Shown one piece after another: positions 17,779-27,096 of a DNA stretch of 64,000 nucleotides. The notes under the pieces were generated by a model. The model searched no databases and was not told the origin of the DNA. It worked only from the letters and a program-made list of their open reading frames with translations. The DNA comes from Pseudomonas tensinigenes (GTDB lineage: Bacteria; Pseudomonadota; Gammaproteobacteria; Pseudomonadales; Pseudomonadaceae): contig NZ_CP077089.1 in assembly GCF_014268445.2 (NCBI RefSeq), forward strand, positions 5,727,001-5,791,000, in the 5' to 3' direction. Both the position numbers and the translations under genes were made by a program. Numbering within the stretch: position 1 is the stretch's first letter; every line of letters starts with the position of its first letter.

Positions 17779-19143
17779 TTAGCGAACGCCATCCTGACGC
17801 AGTGCAGCCGGGGTGAAATCGCTGGTAGTGGCGGTGAAACCGAAGTCATACGCACTCTTCTCTTCGTTCTTCATGCCCAGCGCCAGATAGCGGCCGGACT
17901 GCAGGTCGTAGAGGGTTTCCAGGGCATACCACGGCACTTGTTTGTCGTAGTAGTTCTCGGCATGCGCCTCGGCCACACGCCACAGTTGGCCACGACCGTC
18001 GTAATGGTCGATCACGGCTGCCTGCCAGGTGTCTTCGTCGATATAGAAGTCACGCTTGGCGTAGATGTGACGCTGGCCTTCCTTCAGGGTGGCAACCACG
18101 TGCCAGACGCGACGCAGCTCGTAACGCGCCAGGTCCTGGTTGATGTGGCCGGCCTTGATGATGTCGGCGTACTTCAGTTTCGGGTCGTCGAGCTTGTAGC
18201 TGTCGGAGGCGATGTACATCTCTTTCTTGCCTTCGAGCTTCCAGTCGTAGCGATCCGGTGCACCGTTGAACATGTCGAGGTTGTCGGAGGTACGCAGGCC
18301 ATCCGCCGCAGTACCCGGGCCGTCGTAGGACACTTGTGGCGCCCGACGCACACGACGCTGGCCGGCGTTGTAGACCCACGCCGAACGCGGCTCTTTTACC
18401 TGGTCAAGGGTTTCGTGCACCAGCAGCACACCGCCGGCCAGACGCGCCGGTGCGGTCACTTTCTGCTTGAAGTAGAACAGGATGTTGCCCGGGTTCGCCG
18501 GATCGTAGTCCTTCATCTTGTCGCGGAACACGAACTGATCCTGGAAGTACACCAGGCTATACGAGCCGTTCGGTTGCGGCGTTGCCTGGGTCACCAGACG
18601 GGTCACGCTGCCACCGCGGTAGCGGGTGATGTGGTTCCAGATCACTTCCACACCGGTTTTAGGAATCGGGAATGGTACGGCGGTGTCGAAGTTTTCCAGA
18701 CCGTTGCCGCCAGACACCAGGTTGGTGGTGGTGGCGTTTTTCTTGATGGCGGCGAATACGTCATCCGGCACGGTCGCGCCGCGATGGGATGGGTAGACCG
18801 GCATCTTGAAGGTTTCCGGGTAACGCTTGAACATCGCGTACTGACCCGGCGCCAGCTTGTCCTTGTACTTGTCGACGTCTTTCGCAGTGATGGTGAACAG
18901 CGGTTGCTCACTGGCGTATGGATTGGACAGGAAACCCTTGCTGTCGACCGAGCCGGCATTCTTTGGCAACGGCTTCCACGCCGGGATCGAACCGTCGGCG
19001 TTACCGGCCATTTCGGCGCCCATCGGCGTCAGACTCTTGCCCAGTTTGTCGGCTTCGGCAGCAGGCACCGCGGCCATGACGCCGGTCGCCAGCAGCGACA
19101 GGCCCAGAACACCGGCGTGGAACAGACTCTTTGTTATTTTCAT
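17779..19143 (-). CDS. DUF1329 family exported protein
   Basis: This 454-residue protein has a Sec signal peptide (MKITKSLFHAGVLGLSLLATG, cleavage after the AAVPA region). Its body has typical DUF1329 blocks (AEMAGNADGSIPAWKPLP; YDGPGTAADGLRTSDNLDMFNG; RVWHVVATLKEGQRHIYAKR). The fold is related to LolA/LolB-like lipid-binding proteins and the family nearly always pairs with DUF1302. It follows the DUF1302 gene by 26 bases on the same strand. The role proposed in the literature is handling of hydrophobic substrates at the outer membrane; the substrate here is not known. Confidence 0.88.
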   Translation of the reverse strand: MKITKSLFHAGVLGLSLLATGVMAAVPAAEADKLGKSLTPMGAEMAGNADGSIPAWKPLPKNAGSVDSKGFLSNPYASEQPLFTITAKDVDKYKDKLAPGQYAMFKRYPETFKMPVYPSHRGATVPDDVFAAIKKNATTTNLVSGGNGLENFDTAVPFPIPKTGVEVIWNHITRYRGGSVTRLVTQATPQPNGSYSLVYFQDQFVFRDKMKDYDPANPGNILFYFKQKVTAPARLAGGVLLVHETLDQVKEPRSAWVYNAGQRRVRRAPQVSYDGPGTAADGLRTSDNLDMFNGAPDRYDWKLEGKKEMYIASDSYKLDDPKLKYADIIKAGHINQDLARYELRRVWHVVATLKEGQRHIYAKRDFYIDEDTWQAAVIDHYDGRGQLWRVAEAHAENYYDKQVPWYALETLYDLQSGRYLALGMKNEEKSAYDFGFTATTSDFTPAALRQDGVR

Positions 19144-19169
19144 AAATTCGTTCGTCCTGAATGCAGTGC

Positions 19170-21059
19170 TTAGAAGTTCACGCCGAAGCTGAGCGCAACG
19201 AAGTCGCGGTCATCCACAGTGGTGTACTTGCCGTCAAAGAAGTTGGTGTAAGCCAGGCTCGCGGTGTAGGTGTTCTGGTATTCGGCATCAACACCCAGGC
19301 TGACCGCTTTGCGACCTTCCTCGAAGTTGCCGCCAGGGCCTGGCGAGTAACCGCTGACGTCGTGCGACCAGGCCACGTTCGGCTTGAGGTTCACACCGGC
19401 AAAGACGTCGTTGTATTCCCAGATGGCGCGACCACGGTAGCCCCACGACATCGAGGTGGTGAAGCCGTCGTTATCGCAATTGCGGCTGCGGTTGTTCTGC
19501 GGCGAACCCGGCCCTGCACCGTTGATGGTGCTGGCGTTGAGAATGTTGGCGCAGGTATTCACACCGCCAGTGGCTGGCAACTCGCCAGGGCCATACACCG
19601 GATCGCGGCCATAACGCTTGTCGGAACGGCTTTCCAGCCCACCGACGTAGGTCGCACCGACTTCGCCGACGAGGGTCAGACGGCTGGCGCCCATGACCTG
19701 ATCGAAGAAGTGCGTGAACGTTGTCTGGATCTGGGTGATTTCCTTGCGCTCGTAACCGTGCAGGTCCTGACCCGGCACACCATTGAGGATCGAAGCGTTG
19801 GTCAGTGCGCCGCCGATCGGACGCACACCGGCGAACAGGATGTCGGTGGAGTTCAGTTGTACCGGCGCGTTCGGACGGTAGCTGATCTCACCGCTCCACG
19901 CCGTACCGGTAGGCAGCGTGGTGGAGAAGCTCAGACCGTAGAGGCGAATGTCTTCAGGGTACTCGATGAAGTAATTCGAGTTACCCGCGACCAGCAGTGG
20001 TGCAAGTGCCGCAAACGGCCCCGGCAGCGCGCGCGCGGTGTTGTAGACCGATTGTGGTGCGCCGGTGGCGCTGAAGATCGGCGCACGGCTGTGGTAATTC
20101 ATGAAGTAGGCGCCGAATTCGGTGTCGAGCGGCTCGTACATGTACTTGAAGGAGGCGCCCCACTGACCGCTGTCGCGGGCATCGCGATCCGGGCCACGGC
20201 GCACCAGAACGCCTTCTTCGTTGACGTTGACACCGTTGGCGGCCAATGGCCCCAGGGCGATGGCCGGGATTTGCGAACGCTTGTTCAGCACGCGCAGGTT
20301 GTCGTTGCAACCGTCGGCCACGATGTCTGGCTGCGAGAAGAACGTGCCGCAGTTGTCGACGACGGTCTGGTCCCATTCCAGTTGATAGAACGCTTCGGCC
20401 GAAAGGTTTTCGGTGAGGCTCTGGGACACGTAGAACATGTTGACCGGGATCAGGCCTTCCTTGATCTCGGCGCCGGGACGACGGAACGCGGAAACGTCGA
20501 TCGGGTTGATCGAGTTGATGCCGCCGCCGATGAAGGTACTTTCCCCCCAGCTCACCACCTGCTTGCCCAGACGCACGGAACCCGGCTGATCGGCGATCGC
20601 GTAGTTGTGGTAGACGAAGGCGTCGAGGATCTGCCCGCCGGACGACTTGGCGCCCTCTTTGCGACCCGAATCGCTGATGTCCTTGAACTGGCGGCTTTCG
20701 TCCTTGAGTTCGAAGTCGTACCAGTATTTGCCACGGACGAACACGCCGGTGTCGCCGTATTTCAGTTCAAGGTCATGGATGCCCTTGAAGATCTTCGAAA
20801 AGGTTTCGCCGCTCTTGAAGTTGGCGTGGCCATCGTCAGAAGTCTGCGACAGACCATGGCCGCCGTTGTTGACGCCGATGAGGTTCTTGTTCGGGCTCTG
20901 GGTAGACCAACTGGCACCGATCGACAGGGACGAGTCGAACTGGCCTTCGATTTCACCGACGTTGAAACTGACGCCGAATGCGGGCCCGGCGAGCGAAGAG
21001 GCAAGACTGACTGCCAGAGGCAGTTTCGCCCGGCGCCAGAACTGGTTTACTGAGGTCAT
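19170..21059 (-). CDS. DUF1302 family outer-membrane protein
   Basis: The 629-residue protein has a signal peptide (cleavage near GPAFG-VSFNVGEIEG) and a beta-rich body ending in the outer-membrane-barrel-like FVALSFGVNF. Blocks such as KQVVSWGESTFIGGGINSIN and GEISYRPNAPVQLN are typical of DUF1302. The start at 21059 follows GGAG by 8 bases; the upstream frame to 21314 lacks a signal peptide and is rejected. With DUF1329 and the acyl-CoA ligase it likely forms an uptake route for a lipophilic compound. Confidence 0.88.
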   Translation of the reverse strand: MTSVNQFWRRAKLPLAVSLASSLAGPAFGVSFNVGEIEGQFDSSLSIGASWSTQSPNKNLIGVNNGGHGLSQTSDDGHANFKSGETFSKIFKGIHDLELKYGDTGVFVRGKYWYDFELKDESRQFKDISDSGRKEGAKSSGGQILDAFVYHNYAIADQPGSVRLGKQVVSWGESTFIGGGINSINPIDVSAFRRPGAEIKEGLIPVNMFYVSQSLTENLSAEAFYQLEWDQTVVDNCGTFFSQPDIVADGCNDNLRVLNKRSQIPAIALGPLAANGVNVNEEGVLVRRGPDRDARDSGQWGASFKYMYEPLDTEFGAYFMNYHSRAPIFSATGAPQSVYNTARALPGPFAALAPLLVAGNSNYFIEYPEDIRLYGLSFSTTLPTGTAWSGEISYRPNAPVQLNSTDILFAGVRPIGGALTNASILNGVPGQDLHGYERKEITQIQTTFTHFFDQVMGASRLTLVGEVGATYVGGLESRSDKRYGRDPVYGPGELPATGGVNTCANILNASTINGAGPGSPQNNRSRNCDNDGFTTSMSWGYRGRAIWEYNDVFAGVNLKPNVAWSHDVSGYSPGPGGNFEEGRKAVSLGVDAEYQNTYTASLAYTNFFDGKYTTVDDRDFVALSFGVNF

Positions 21060-21396
21060 CGACGCTACTCCATGTGCATTATTGTTATGGCAGTGAGTAC
21101 TTTTAAAAACGTCCGAAGGACCGGGTGCCAGAGACAGCCCGAAGTCACTCCAAAAATGCATCGCCCCGTTTTGTGCGTGTGCCCCGTTCTTAAAAATCCT
21201 TGAGCGGACTATAGCCAGCAGGTGGTACTGCTTGATCCCTCTAAAGTGTGATTTGCAGCTGCCGGCCACTCTGGAACAGTCCTTTCGCCAGTCCGACACA
21301 TGTCGGCACGGCAAGGATGGCTGATTTTTTCGATTTCACAAGCCAAGCGCTTGCTTGGTGGGTCTGGCGCGCCGGTTTCGGCGCGCCAGCAGACAC
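21060..21396 (-). promoter_or_regulatory. Region between DUF1302 and acyl-CoA ligase genes
   Basis: It holds a long GC-rich hairpin at 21362-21394 (GTCTGGCGCGCC mirrored by GGCGCGCCAGCAGAC) just past the ligase stop codon, without a T-run. Two direct copies of GCCCCGTT at 21163 and 21181 lie 18 bases apart upstream of DUF1302. The second pair could be an activator site. No gene is seen. Confidence 0.35.
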
Positions 21397-23079
21397 TCAA
21401 AGTGTCGAGAGGAAGGTGCTGTTGTTGGCCTGCCATTCGGTGATGTCGAGGCGGATGCGCTTCTTGTCGAGCTTGCCGACACTGGTCTTGGGAATTTCGG
21501 TAACAAGGGCGATCTGACTCGGAATCGCCCACTTGCTCAGGTGGCCCAGTTCCACGAACGGCTTGAGGTGTTCCTTGAGCTCGCGCGCCCCGATCACGTG
21601 CCCTTCGCGGATCACCAGCAAGGCAAACGGACGCTCGCCCCACTGCGGATCGGCGATGCCTACCACTGCTACTTCGCGTACCGCGACGTGACGACTGATC
21701 AGGTCTTCGAGGTCCAGCGAGGAGATCCACTCGCCGCCGGTCTTGATCACATCCTTGATGCGGTCGCGGATGTCGATCACGCCCATGCTGTCGAGCGTGG
21801 CGACGTCGCCGGTGTGCAGCCAGCCGCCGGCCCAGAGCTCGGCGCCCTTCTGCGGTTCGTTGAAATAGCCCTCGGTGAGCCATGGCGCACGCAGCACCAG
21901 TTCGCCCTGGGTCTCACCGTCGGCCGGGAGGAAATTGCCGTCGCCGTCGACGATTGCCGCTTCCACCAGCGGCCCCGGCACACCGGCCTTGATCCGGTAA
22001 GTGGTGCGCTCGTCTTCGGTGCCAGCCATCAGCTCGTCGTTGAGATGCGCGCAGGAAACCAATGGCCCGGTTTCCGACATGCCGTACGCGGCAGTGAGCT
22101 GTATGCCGCGAGCCTTGGCGGTTTCGTACAGAGTGCGGTTGAGTGCGCTGCCGCCGATGACGATTTTCCAGCCGCCGAAATCAGTGCCCTGCGCCCCTTT
22201 GGCGTTGAGCAGCATTTGCAGAATGGTTGGCACGCAGTGGGAGAAGGTGACCTTCTCTTTGCGCCACAGCTCCACCAGAAACTCGGGATCGTAACGTCCC
22301 GGATAAACCTGTTTCAGGCCCAGCATGGTCGCCACGTAAGGCAGACCCCAGGCGTGAACGTGGAACATCGGCGTGATCGGCATGTACACATCGTTGGTGC
22401 CAAGCAGGCGCACGCTGTCGATGGAGCCCATGATCGTCGACACGCCCATGGTGTGCAGCACCAGTTGCCGATGGGTGAAATACACGCCTTTCGGGTTGCC
22501 GGTGGTGCCAGTGGTGTAGAACGTGGTGGCGACCGAGTTTTCGTCGAAGTCCTGGAAGTCGTACTGCGGACTTGCAGCGGCCAGCAGTTGCTCGTACTCG
22601 CCGACCAGATTCGGCAAATCGGCGGTTTTTTCCGGCAAATCAGTCAGCAGCAGGGTTTTCTCGACCGTGGTCAGGTGCGGCGCGATCGCCTGGTACAGGC
22701 CGACAAACTCGCTGTTGACCAGCACAAAGCGGTCCTCGGCATGGTTCATGGTGTAGAGGATCTGCTCCGGCGACAGGCGCACGTTGATCGTGTGGATCAC
22801 CGCGCCGATCATCGGAATCGCAAACATGCATTCCAGGTAACGGTGGCTGTCCCAGTCCATCACCGCCACCGTGTCACCGGCCTTCACACCGGCCGCCGTC
22901 AGCACGTTGGCCAGCCGCGCCACGCGCTCGATCAGGGTCGGGTAGCTATAGCGAATCTGGTCGCGGTAAATGATCTCGCGGGTTTTCTCGTAACGGGCGC
23001 CGGACATCAGCAGCCGTTTGATCAGCAATGGATACTGGTAGGCCCCATCGGCCGGGGGAATGACGCGAGTCTGCAACAT
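21397..23079 (-). CDS. AlkK-like medium/long-chain fatty-acyl-CoA synthetase
   Basis: This 560-residue AMP-binding ligase has the phosphate loop YTTGTTGNPKG, the A5 motif YGMSETGP, GWLHTGDVATLD (A7), DRIKDVIKTGGEWIS (A8) and the C-terminal catalytic lysine in KTSVGKLDKKRIR. It forms acyl-AMP and then acyl-CoA. Length and motif wording resemble AlkK of the alkane operon. It lies upstream of DUF1302/DUF1329 and the MalT/AlkS-like regulator on the same strand. AAGGGA before the ATG supports the start. Confidence 0.9.
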   Translation of the reverse strand: MLQTRVIPPADGAYQYPLLIKRLLMSGARYEKTREIIYRDQIRYSYPTLIERVARLANVLTAAGVKAGDTVAVMDWDSHRYLECMFAIPMIGAVIHTINVRLSPEQILYTMNHAEDRFVLVNSEFVGLYQAIAPHLTTVEKTLLLTDLPEKTADLPNLVGEYEQLLAAASPQYDFQDFDENSVATTFYTTGTTGNPKGVYFTHRQLVLHTMGVSTIMGSIDSVRLLGTNDVYMPITPMFHVHAWGLPYVATMLGLKQVYPGRYDPEFLVELWRKEKVTFSHCVPTILQMLLNAKGAQGTDFGGWKIVIGGSALNRTLYETAKARGIQLTAAYGMSETGPLVSCAHLNDELMAGTEDERTTYRIKAGVPGPLVEAAIVDGDGNFLPADGETQGELVLRAPWLTEGYFNEPQKGAELWAGGWLHTGDVATLDSMGVIDIRDRIKDVIKTGGEWISSLDLEDLISRHVAVREVAVVGIADPQWGERPFALLVIREGHVIGARELKEHLKPFVELGHLSKWAIPSQIALVTEIPKTSVGKLDKKRIRLDITEWQANNSTFLSTL

Positions 23080-23225
23080 AAGAATCCCTTTTCTGACTGC
23101 ACGGTGTTGGCGTAGAGATCGGTACTCTAGAACCCTTATACGCCAGCCAAATCAGCCAAAGGAATGATTTGCAAAGCCGTACAAATGCTAGCTTTGCGCC
23201 AGCATTTGCCGGTTTTCGTCTCAGA

Positions 23226-24410
23226 TCAGGCCGTTTGCCCTACAGCCTCCTCGGAAGGCGTGCGTGGGAAAACTACCGCAGCGAGGAAGGTCAAAGCGCC
23301 GAAACCCGCAAGAATCAAGTACAGACCTACAAAACCATGGCGCGGTTCGACATAGGAAATCAGCGGAATCGCCGTCGCACTGGCGCCAAACGATAAACAA
23401 TAACGCAGCGCGAAGACGCGCGATTGCCATTGCGGGGCAACGAAGTTGGCAACCATCGCATCGTTCACTGTTACCTGACCAAACACCACGAACATGAATG
23501 CCGCACCCAGCGCGATCACTGCCCAGCCGTCGGCATAGGCCAGCGCAAACAACAGTGGCGCCTGGCACAGCGTCAGGACAATGAACGGCCATTTCAGGCT
23601 GAGCCGATGCAACACCCGACCAATACTCAACTGCGCCACCGCGCCAAAGGCATACGCCAGACTGACCACCACGCCGAGGGTTTGCGGCGAGGCGAACAGC
23701 TCATGCAAACGTTCCTGAAACAGTTTCGGATAGGTCATGGTGGTGGCGTTGAACACCACGCCGCCGGTGGCCGTGGCCAACGCCAGCACGCCGAACACCA
23801 TGACCATCGAAATACGCTGACCGGCCGCCCCCTTGAGTGGCGTGTGCGCACGCTTCGGAATCGGTTCTTCGCGCACCTGCAAGGCGAAGCCGAAACCCAG
23901 CACAATCGCCACCGCACCCGGTAACAGAAACGCCGAGCGCCAGCCGAATTGCGTCACCAGCAAGCCTGTGATCAGCGCCGAAAATGCCACGCCAAGATTG
24001 CCCCACATGCCGTTGATGCCGATTTCACGGCCACGGTTTTGTGCGTAAGCAACGAGCATTGCCGTGCCCACCGGGTGATAGATCGCCGCGAAAATACCGA
24101 TCAGGGTCAGGCCGATCACCAGCATGCTCGGGCTGCTGCTCAGTCCGGTAAAGATCGCCGAAGCACCAATGCCGAAGAAAAACACCAGCATCATCTGCCG
24201 CCGACTCCAGTGATCGCCGAGCCAACCGGCGGGCAGCGAACAGGCGCCGAAGGCGATGAATCCTCCCAATGACAGGCCGATCAACGCGGCGTAATCAAGA
24301 CCGAACGCTTGAGTCATGCCGAGCACGGCGGCGGGAAAAATCAGCATGAACATGTGATCGATCACATGCGCGGCGTTGATGTAGCGAATGACATTACGGG
24401 ATTGATTCAT
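23226..24410 (-). CDS. MFS transporter (NimT/fosmidomycin-resistance-like)
   Basis: The 394-residue protein has 12 predicted transmembrane helices and the MFS loop motif GWLGDHWSRRQMM between helices 2 and 3. IGIFAAIYHPVGTAMLV in helix 4 resembles small drug exporters of the Fsr type. It is divergent from an AraC-type gene whose start is only 86 bases away, an arrangement like nimR-nimT. The exported compound is unknown. Confidence 0.85.
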   Translation of the reverse strand: MNQSRNVIRYINAAHVIDHMFMLIFPAAVLGMTQAFGLDYAALIGLSLGGFIAFGACSLPAGWLGDHWSRRQMMLVFFFGIGASAIFTGLSSSPSMLVIGLTLIGIFAAIYHPVGTAMLVAYAQNRGREIGINGMWGNLGVAFSALITGLLVTQFGWRSAFLLPGAVAIVLGFGFALQVREEPIPKRAHTPLKGAAGQRISMVMVFGVLALATATGGVVFNATTMTYPKLFQERLHELFASPQTLGVVVSLAYAFGAVAQLSIGRVLHRLSLKWPFIVLTLCQAPLLFALAYADGWAVIALGAAFMFVVFGQVTVNDAMVANFVAPQWQSRVFALRYCLSFGASATAIPLISYVEPRHGFVGLYLILAGFGALTFLAAVVFPRTPSEEAVGQTA

Positions 24411-24495
24411 GGCGGCACGCTTTACGTTGTTGTGTGCCGTTTATGCTAGGTTGGCCGCAAAGCGCATTCCTGCCAAGCAAGTCATCAAATCAGAC

Positions 24496-25260
24496 ATGTT
24501 GATCAGCCATTTCGAACACGGTCCGGTGAGTGCCTACCCCCGGGATTATCTGGACGGCGCGCACCAACCGCTACATCTGCATCGCGAGGCGCAGCTGCTG
24601 TATGCCGTCAGCGGGATCATGCGGGTGGTCACGGCATCCGGTGCGTGGGTGATTCCGCCGAGTCGCGCGGTGTGGATTCCACCCGAGGTGGCGCACGAGA
24701 TTTTCATGAGCGGCGATGTGCAGATGCGCTCGCTGTTCATCGCGCCAGAATTGTCACCCGCCAGCCTGCAACAGTGCTGCGTATTGGCCGTGACGCCGCT
24801 GCTGCGCGAGCTGATCCTGCGCGCGGTGCAAGGGCCGCCGCACGCCGACAATCCGCTGATTCAGCAATTGATGCTGGAAGAACTCGCCGGTCTGAAAAAC
24901 CTGCCGCTGCACATTCCGATGCCCAGCGACCGGCGTCTGCAAAATATCTGTCTGGCACTGCTGCACACCCCGGATCATGCCAATACCCTGGAAGACTGGG
25001 CGCAGCAGGTCGGCGCCAGCTCACGCACGTTGGCGCGGCTGTTTCAGCAACAGTTGCAGATGAGTTTCAACGCTTGGCGCCAGCAACTGCGCTTGATGGA
25101 AGCCCTGCCCCGCCTGCTCGCCGGGGACAGCGTGCAGCGTGTAGCGCGGGATCTGGGTTACGGCAGCGCGCGGGCGTTCAGCGCGATGTTTCGCCGTTTG
25201 CTCGGGGAAAATCCCCGCGACTACCTCAATAACCTGAGCAAGCTCAGCGAACTGGTGTAA
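24496..25260 (+). CDS. AraC-family regulator (NimR-like, cupin plus HTH)
   Basis: The 254-residue protein has an N-terminal cupin (about 15-90, HLHREAQLLYAVSGIMRVVT, then WVIPPSRAVWIPPEVAHE) and a C-terminal AraC double HTH (about 160-250, TLEDWAQQVGASSRTLARLF, then VQRVARDLGYGSARAFSAMF). The start at 24496 (MLISHFEHG) is chosen over an in-frame ATG at 24409, which would overlap the divergent MFS start and has no similarity to the family. It probably represses or activates the adjacent exporter. Confidence 0.88.
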   Translation: MLISHFEHGPVSAYPRDYLDGAHQPLHLHREAQLLYAVSGIMRVVTASGAWVIPPSRAVWIPPEVAHEIFMSGDVQMRSLFIAPELSPASLQQCCVLAVTPLLRELILRAVQGPPHADNPLIQQLMLEELAGLKNLPLHIPMPSDRRLQNICLALLHTPDHANTLEDWAQQVGASSRTLARLFQQQLQMSFNAWRQQLRLMEALPRLLAGDSVQRVARDLGYGSARAFSAMFRRLLGENPRDYLNNLSKLSELV

Positions 25261-25264
25261 GGCC

Positions 25265-25357
25265 CTGTGGGAGCGAGCCTGCTCGCGAAAGCGGTCTTTC
25301 AGCCACCAATAATGTCGACTGACCCAACGCCTTCGCGAGCAGGCTCGCTCCCACAGG
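25265..25357. repeat. REP-type hairpin pair, GCGAGCAGGCTCGC family
   Basis: Inverted units TGTGGGAGCGAGCCTGCTCG and its complement around a loop with AATAATGTCGACTGACC, between the convergent araC-type and lysE-type genes. Confidence 0.9.
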
Positions 25358-25377
25358 TTTAAGTCGCGGTTCTGAGA

Positions 25378-26007
25378 TCAGTGCATCTCGGTAAACGCGA
25401 TTTTCACGCCGAGAGCGATCAGCACCGCGCCCATGGTGCGGTCGAACCAATGGCCCATGCGGGCGAAGCCGGCACGCACCCGTTGCTGGCTGAATAGCAT
25501 CGCCACCAGGCAGAACCAGATGGCGGTCGCAACGGCCAGGTAAATCCCGTAACCGGCCTGCACGGCCAGTGGCGTGTGCGGGTTGATCACCACGGTAAAC
25601 AGCGACAGGAAGAACAGCGTGGCTTTCGGGTTCAGACCGTTGGTCACAAAACCCGAGGTGAACGCACCGCGCGCCGTGCGTACGCCGGCCTCTTTGTGCA
25701 GATCATCGGCCACGACTTTCGCCGGTTGCGCCCGCAGTGCCTTGAAGCCGATGTACAGCAAGTAAGCGGCGGCCGCCCATTTCAAGGCGTTGAACAGCAC
25801 GATCGACTGCGACACGATCAGGCCGATACCCAGCAGCGAATAACCGACGTGGAGGAAAATCGCCGTACCCACGCCCAGCGCGGTCCAGGTGCCGGCGCGA
25901 CTCCCGTGGGTCACGCTCTCGCGCACCACCACGGCAAAGTCCGGGCCGGGGCTGGCGACGGCCAGCAGGTGGATCAGTGCAACGGTCAAGAACTCGGTCC
26001 AGTACAT
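25378..26007 (-). CDS. LysE/RhtB-family amino-acid exporter
   Basis: This 209-residue membrane protein has about six transmembrane helices and the LysE signature ASPGPDFAVVVRESVTHG near residue 20, plus GFVTNGLNPKATLFFLSLF mid-protein. The family exports amino acids or homoserine lactone-like compounds; the substrate is not predictable. The start at 26007 follows AAGGAG; the longer upstream frame (to 26109) reads into the hprA upstream region and is not conserved in type. Confidence 0.9.
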   Translation of the reverse strand: MYWTEFLTVALIHLLAVASPGPDFAVVVRESVTHGSRAGTWTALGVGTAIFLHVGYSLLGIGLIVSQSIVLFNALKWAAAAYLLYIGFKALRAQPAKVVADDLHKEAGVRTARGAFTSGFVTNGLNPKATLFFLSLFTVVINPHTPLAVQAGYGIYLAVATAIWFCLVAMLFSQQRVRAGFARMGHWFDRTMGAVLIALGVKIAFTEMH

Positions 26008-26098
26008 AGGGGCTCCTTTCGGCCAAGCGTATCGATTTGTTTCATCTGGTAGGCTCGGCAGATTACGCCCAACGCTCACAGCACAAAAGGTACAGTTG

Positions 26099-27064
26099 AT
26101 GACGAACACGCGCCGCGCGGTATTCCTTGATCACCCTTCGCTGGATCTCGGCGACCTCGACCTCAGTCCACTGCGTGAGTGTTTCAGCGATCTGCAGCTG
26201 TTCGCGCAGACCTTGCCCGAGCAAGTTAGCGAGCGCCTGCAAGGCGCCACCGTGGCGATCAGCAACAAGATCATGATCGACGCTGCCGCCATGGCCGCCA
26301 ACCCCGCTCTGAAACTGATCCTGATCACAGCCACCGGCACCAACAACGTCGACCTCGCCGCCGCCCGCGCGCAGGGCATCACCGTGTGCAACTGTCAGGG
26401 TTACGGCACGCCGTCGGTGGCGCAACACACGATCATGCTGTTGCTCAACCTTGCCACGCGTCTGGCCGATTACCAGAAAGCCGTTGGCGAAGGACGCTGG
26501 CAGCAGGCGAAACAGTTCTGTCTGCTCGACTATCCGATTGTTGAACTGGAAGGCAAAACCCTCGGCCTGCTCGGTCATGGCGAACTCGGCGGCGCCGTGG
26601 CGCGACTGGCCGAAGCGTTCGGCATGCGTGTGTTGCTCGGGCAGATTCCCGGGCGCCCTGCTCGCCCGGATCGTTTGCCGCTGGATCAACTGCTGCCGCA
26701 AATCGACGCCCTCACCCTGCATTGCCCGCTCAATGAACACACTCGCCATTTCATCGGTGCTCGCGAACTGGCGTCGATGAAACCCGGTGCGTTCGTGGTC
26801 AACACAGCCCGTGGCGGCCTGATCGACGAGCAGGCGCTGGCCGATGCCTTGCGCAACGGCCACCTCGGTGGCGCCGCGACGGATGTGTTGAGCGTCGAGC
26901 CGCCGACCCAGGGCAATCCGTTGCTCGCGGCGGACATCCCTCGCCTGATCGTCACACCGCACAATGCCTGGGGTAGTCGCGAAGCACGACAACGCATCGT
27001 CGGCCAATTGACTGAAAACGCTCAGGCGTTCTTCAGCGGTAAGGCGCTGCGGGTCGTCAGTTGA
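26099..27064 (+). CDS. hprA: D-2-hydroxyacid dehydrogenase (glycerate/hydroxypyruvate reductase)
   Basis: This 321-residue NAD(P)-dependent enzyme has nucleotide-binding GLLGHGELGGAVARL (156-170) and catalytic Arg238 (NTARGGLID), Glu267 (DVLSVEPP) and His288 (TPHNAWGSREAR). It interconverts hydroxypyruvate and D-glycerate or similar 2-oxo/2-hydroxy acids. AAGG lies 7 bases before ATG 26099; longer frames to 25889 are antisense to lysE. Its place before rsmC matches glycerate dehydrogenase in P. aeruginosa (from memory), which supports the symbol. Confidence 0.88.
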   Translation: MTNTRRAVFLDHPSLDLGDLDLSPLRECFSDLQLFAQTLPEQVSERLQGATVAISNKIMIDAAAMAANPALKLILITATGTNNVDLAAARAQGITVCNCQGYGTPSVAQHTIMLLLNLATRLADYQKAVGEGRWQQAKQFCLLDYPIVELEGKTLGLLGHGELGGAVARLAEAFGMRVLLGQIPGRPARPDRLPLDQLLPQIDALTLHCPLNEHTRHFIGARELASMKPGAFVVNTARGGLIDEQALADALRNGHLGGAATDVLSVEPPTQGNPLLAADIPRLIVTPHNAWGSREARQRIVGQLTENAQAFFSGKALRVVS

Positions 27065-27096
27065 TAAACTGCGGCACTTTTTTTTGAGGAGCAGTT

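Noticed and set aside
19161..21053. Plus-strand open frame of 630 codons opposite DUF1302
   Set aside because: A shadow of high-GC third-position bias; the opposite strand has a signal peptide, ribosome site and family match.
21355..23115. Plus-strand open frame of 586 codons opposite the acyl-CoA ligase
   Set aside because: The opposite frame carries all AMP-binding enzyme motifs; this one has none.
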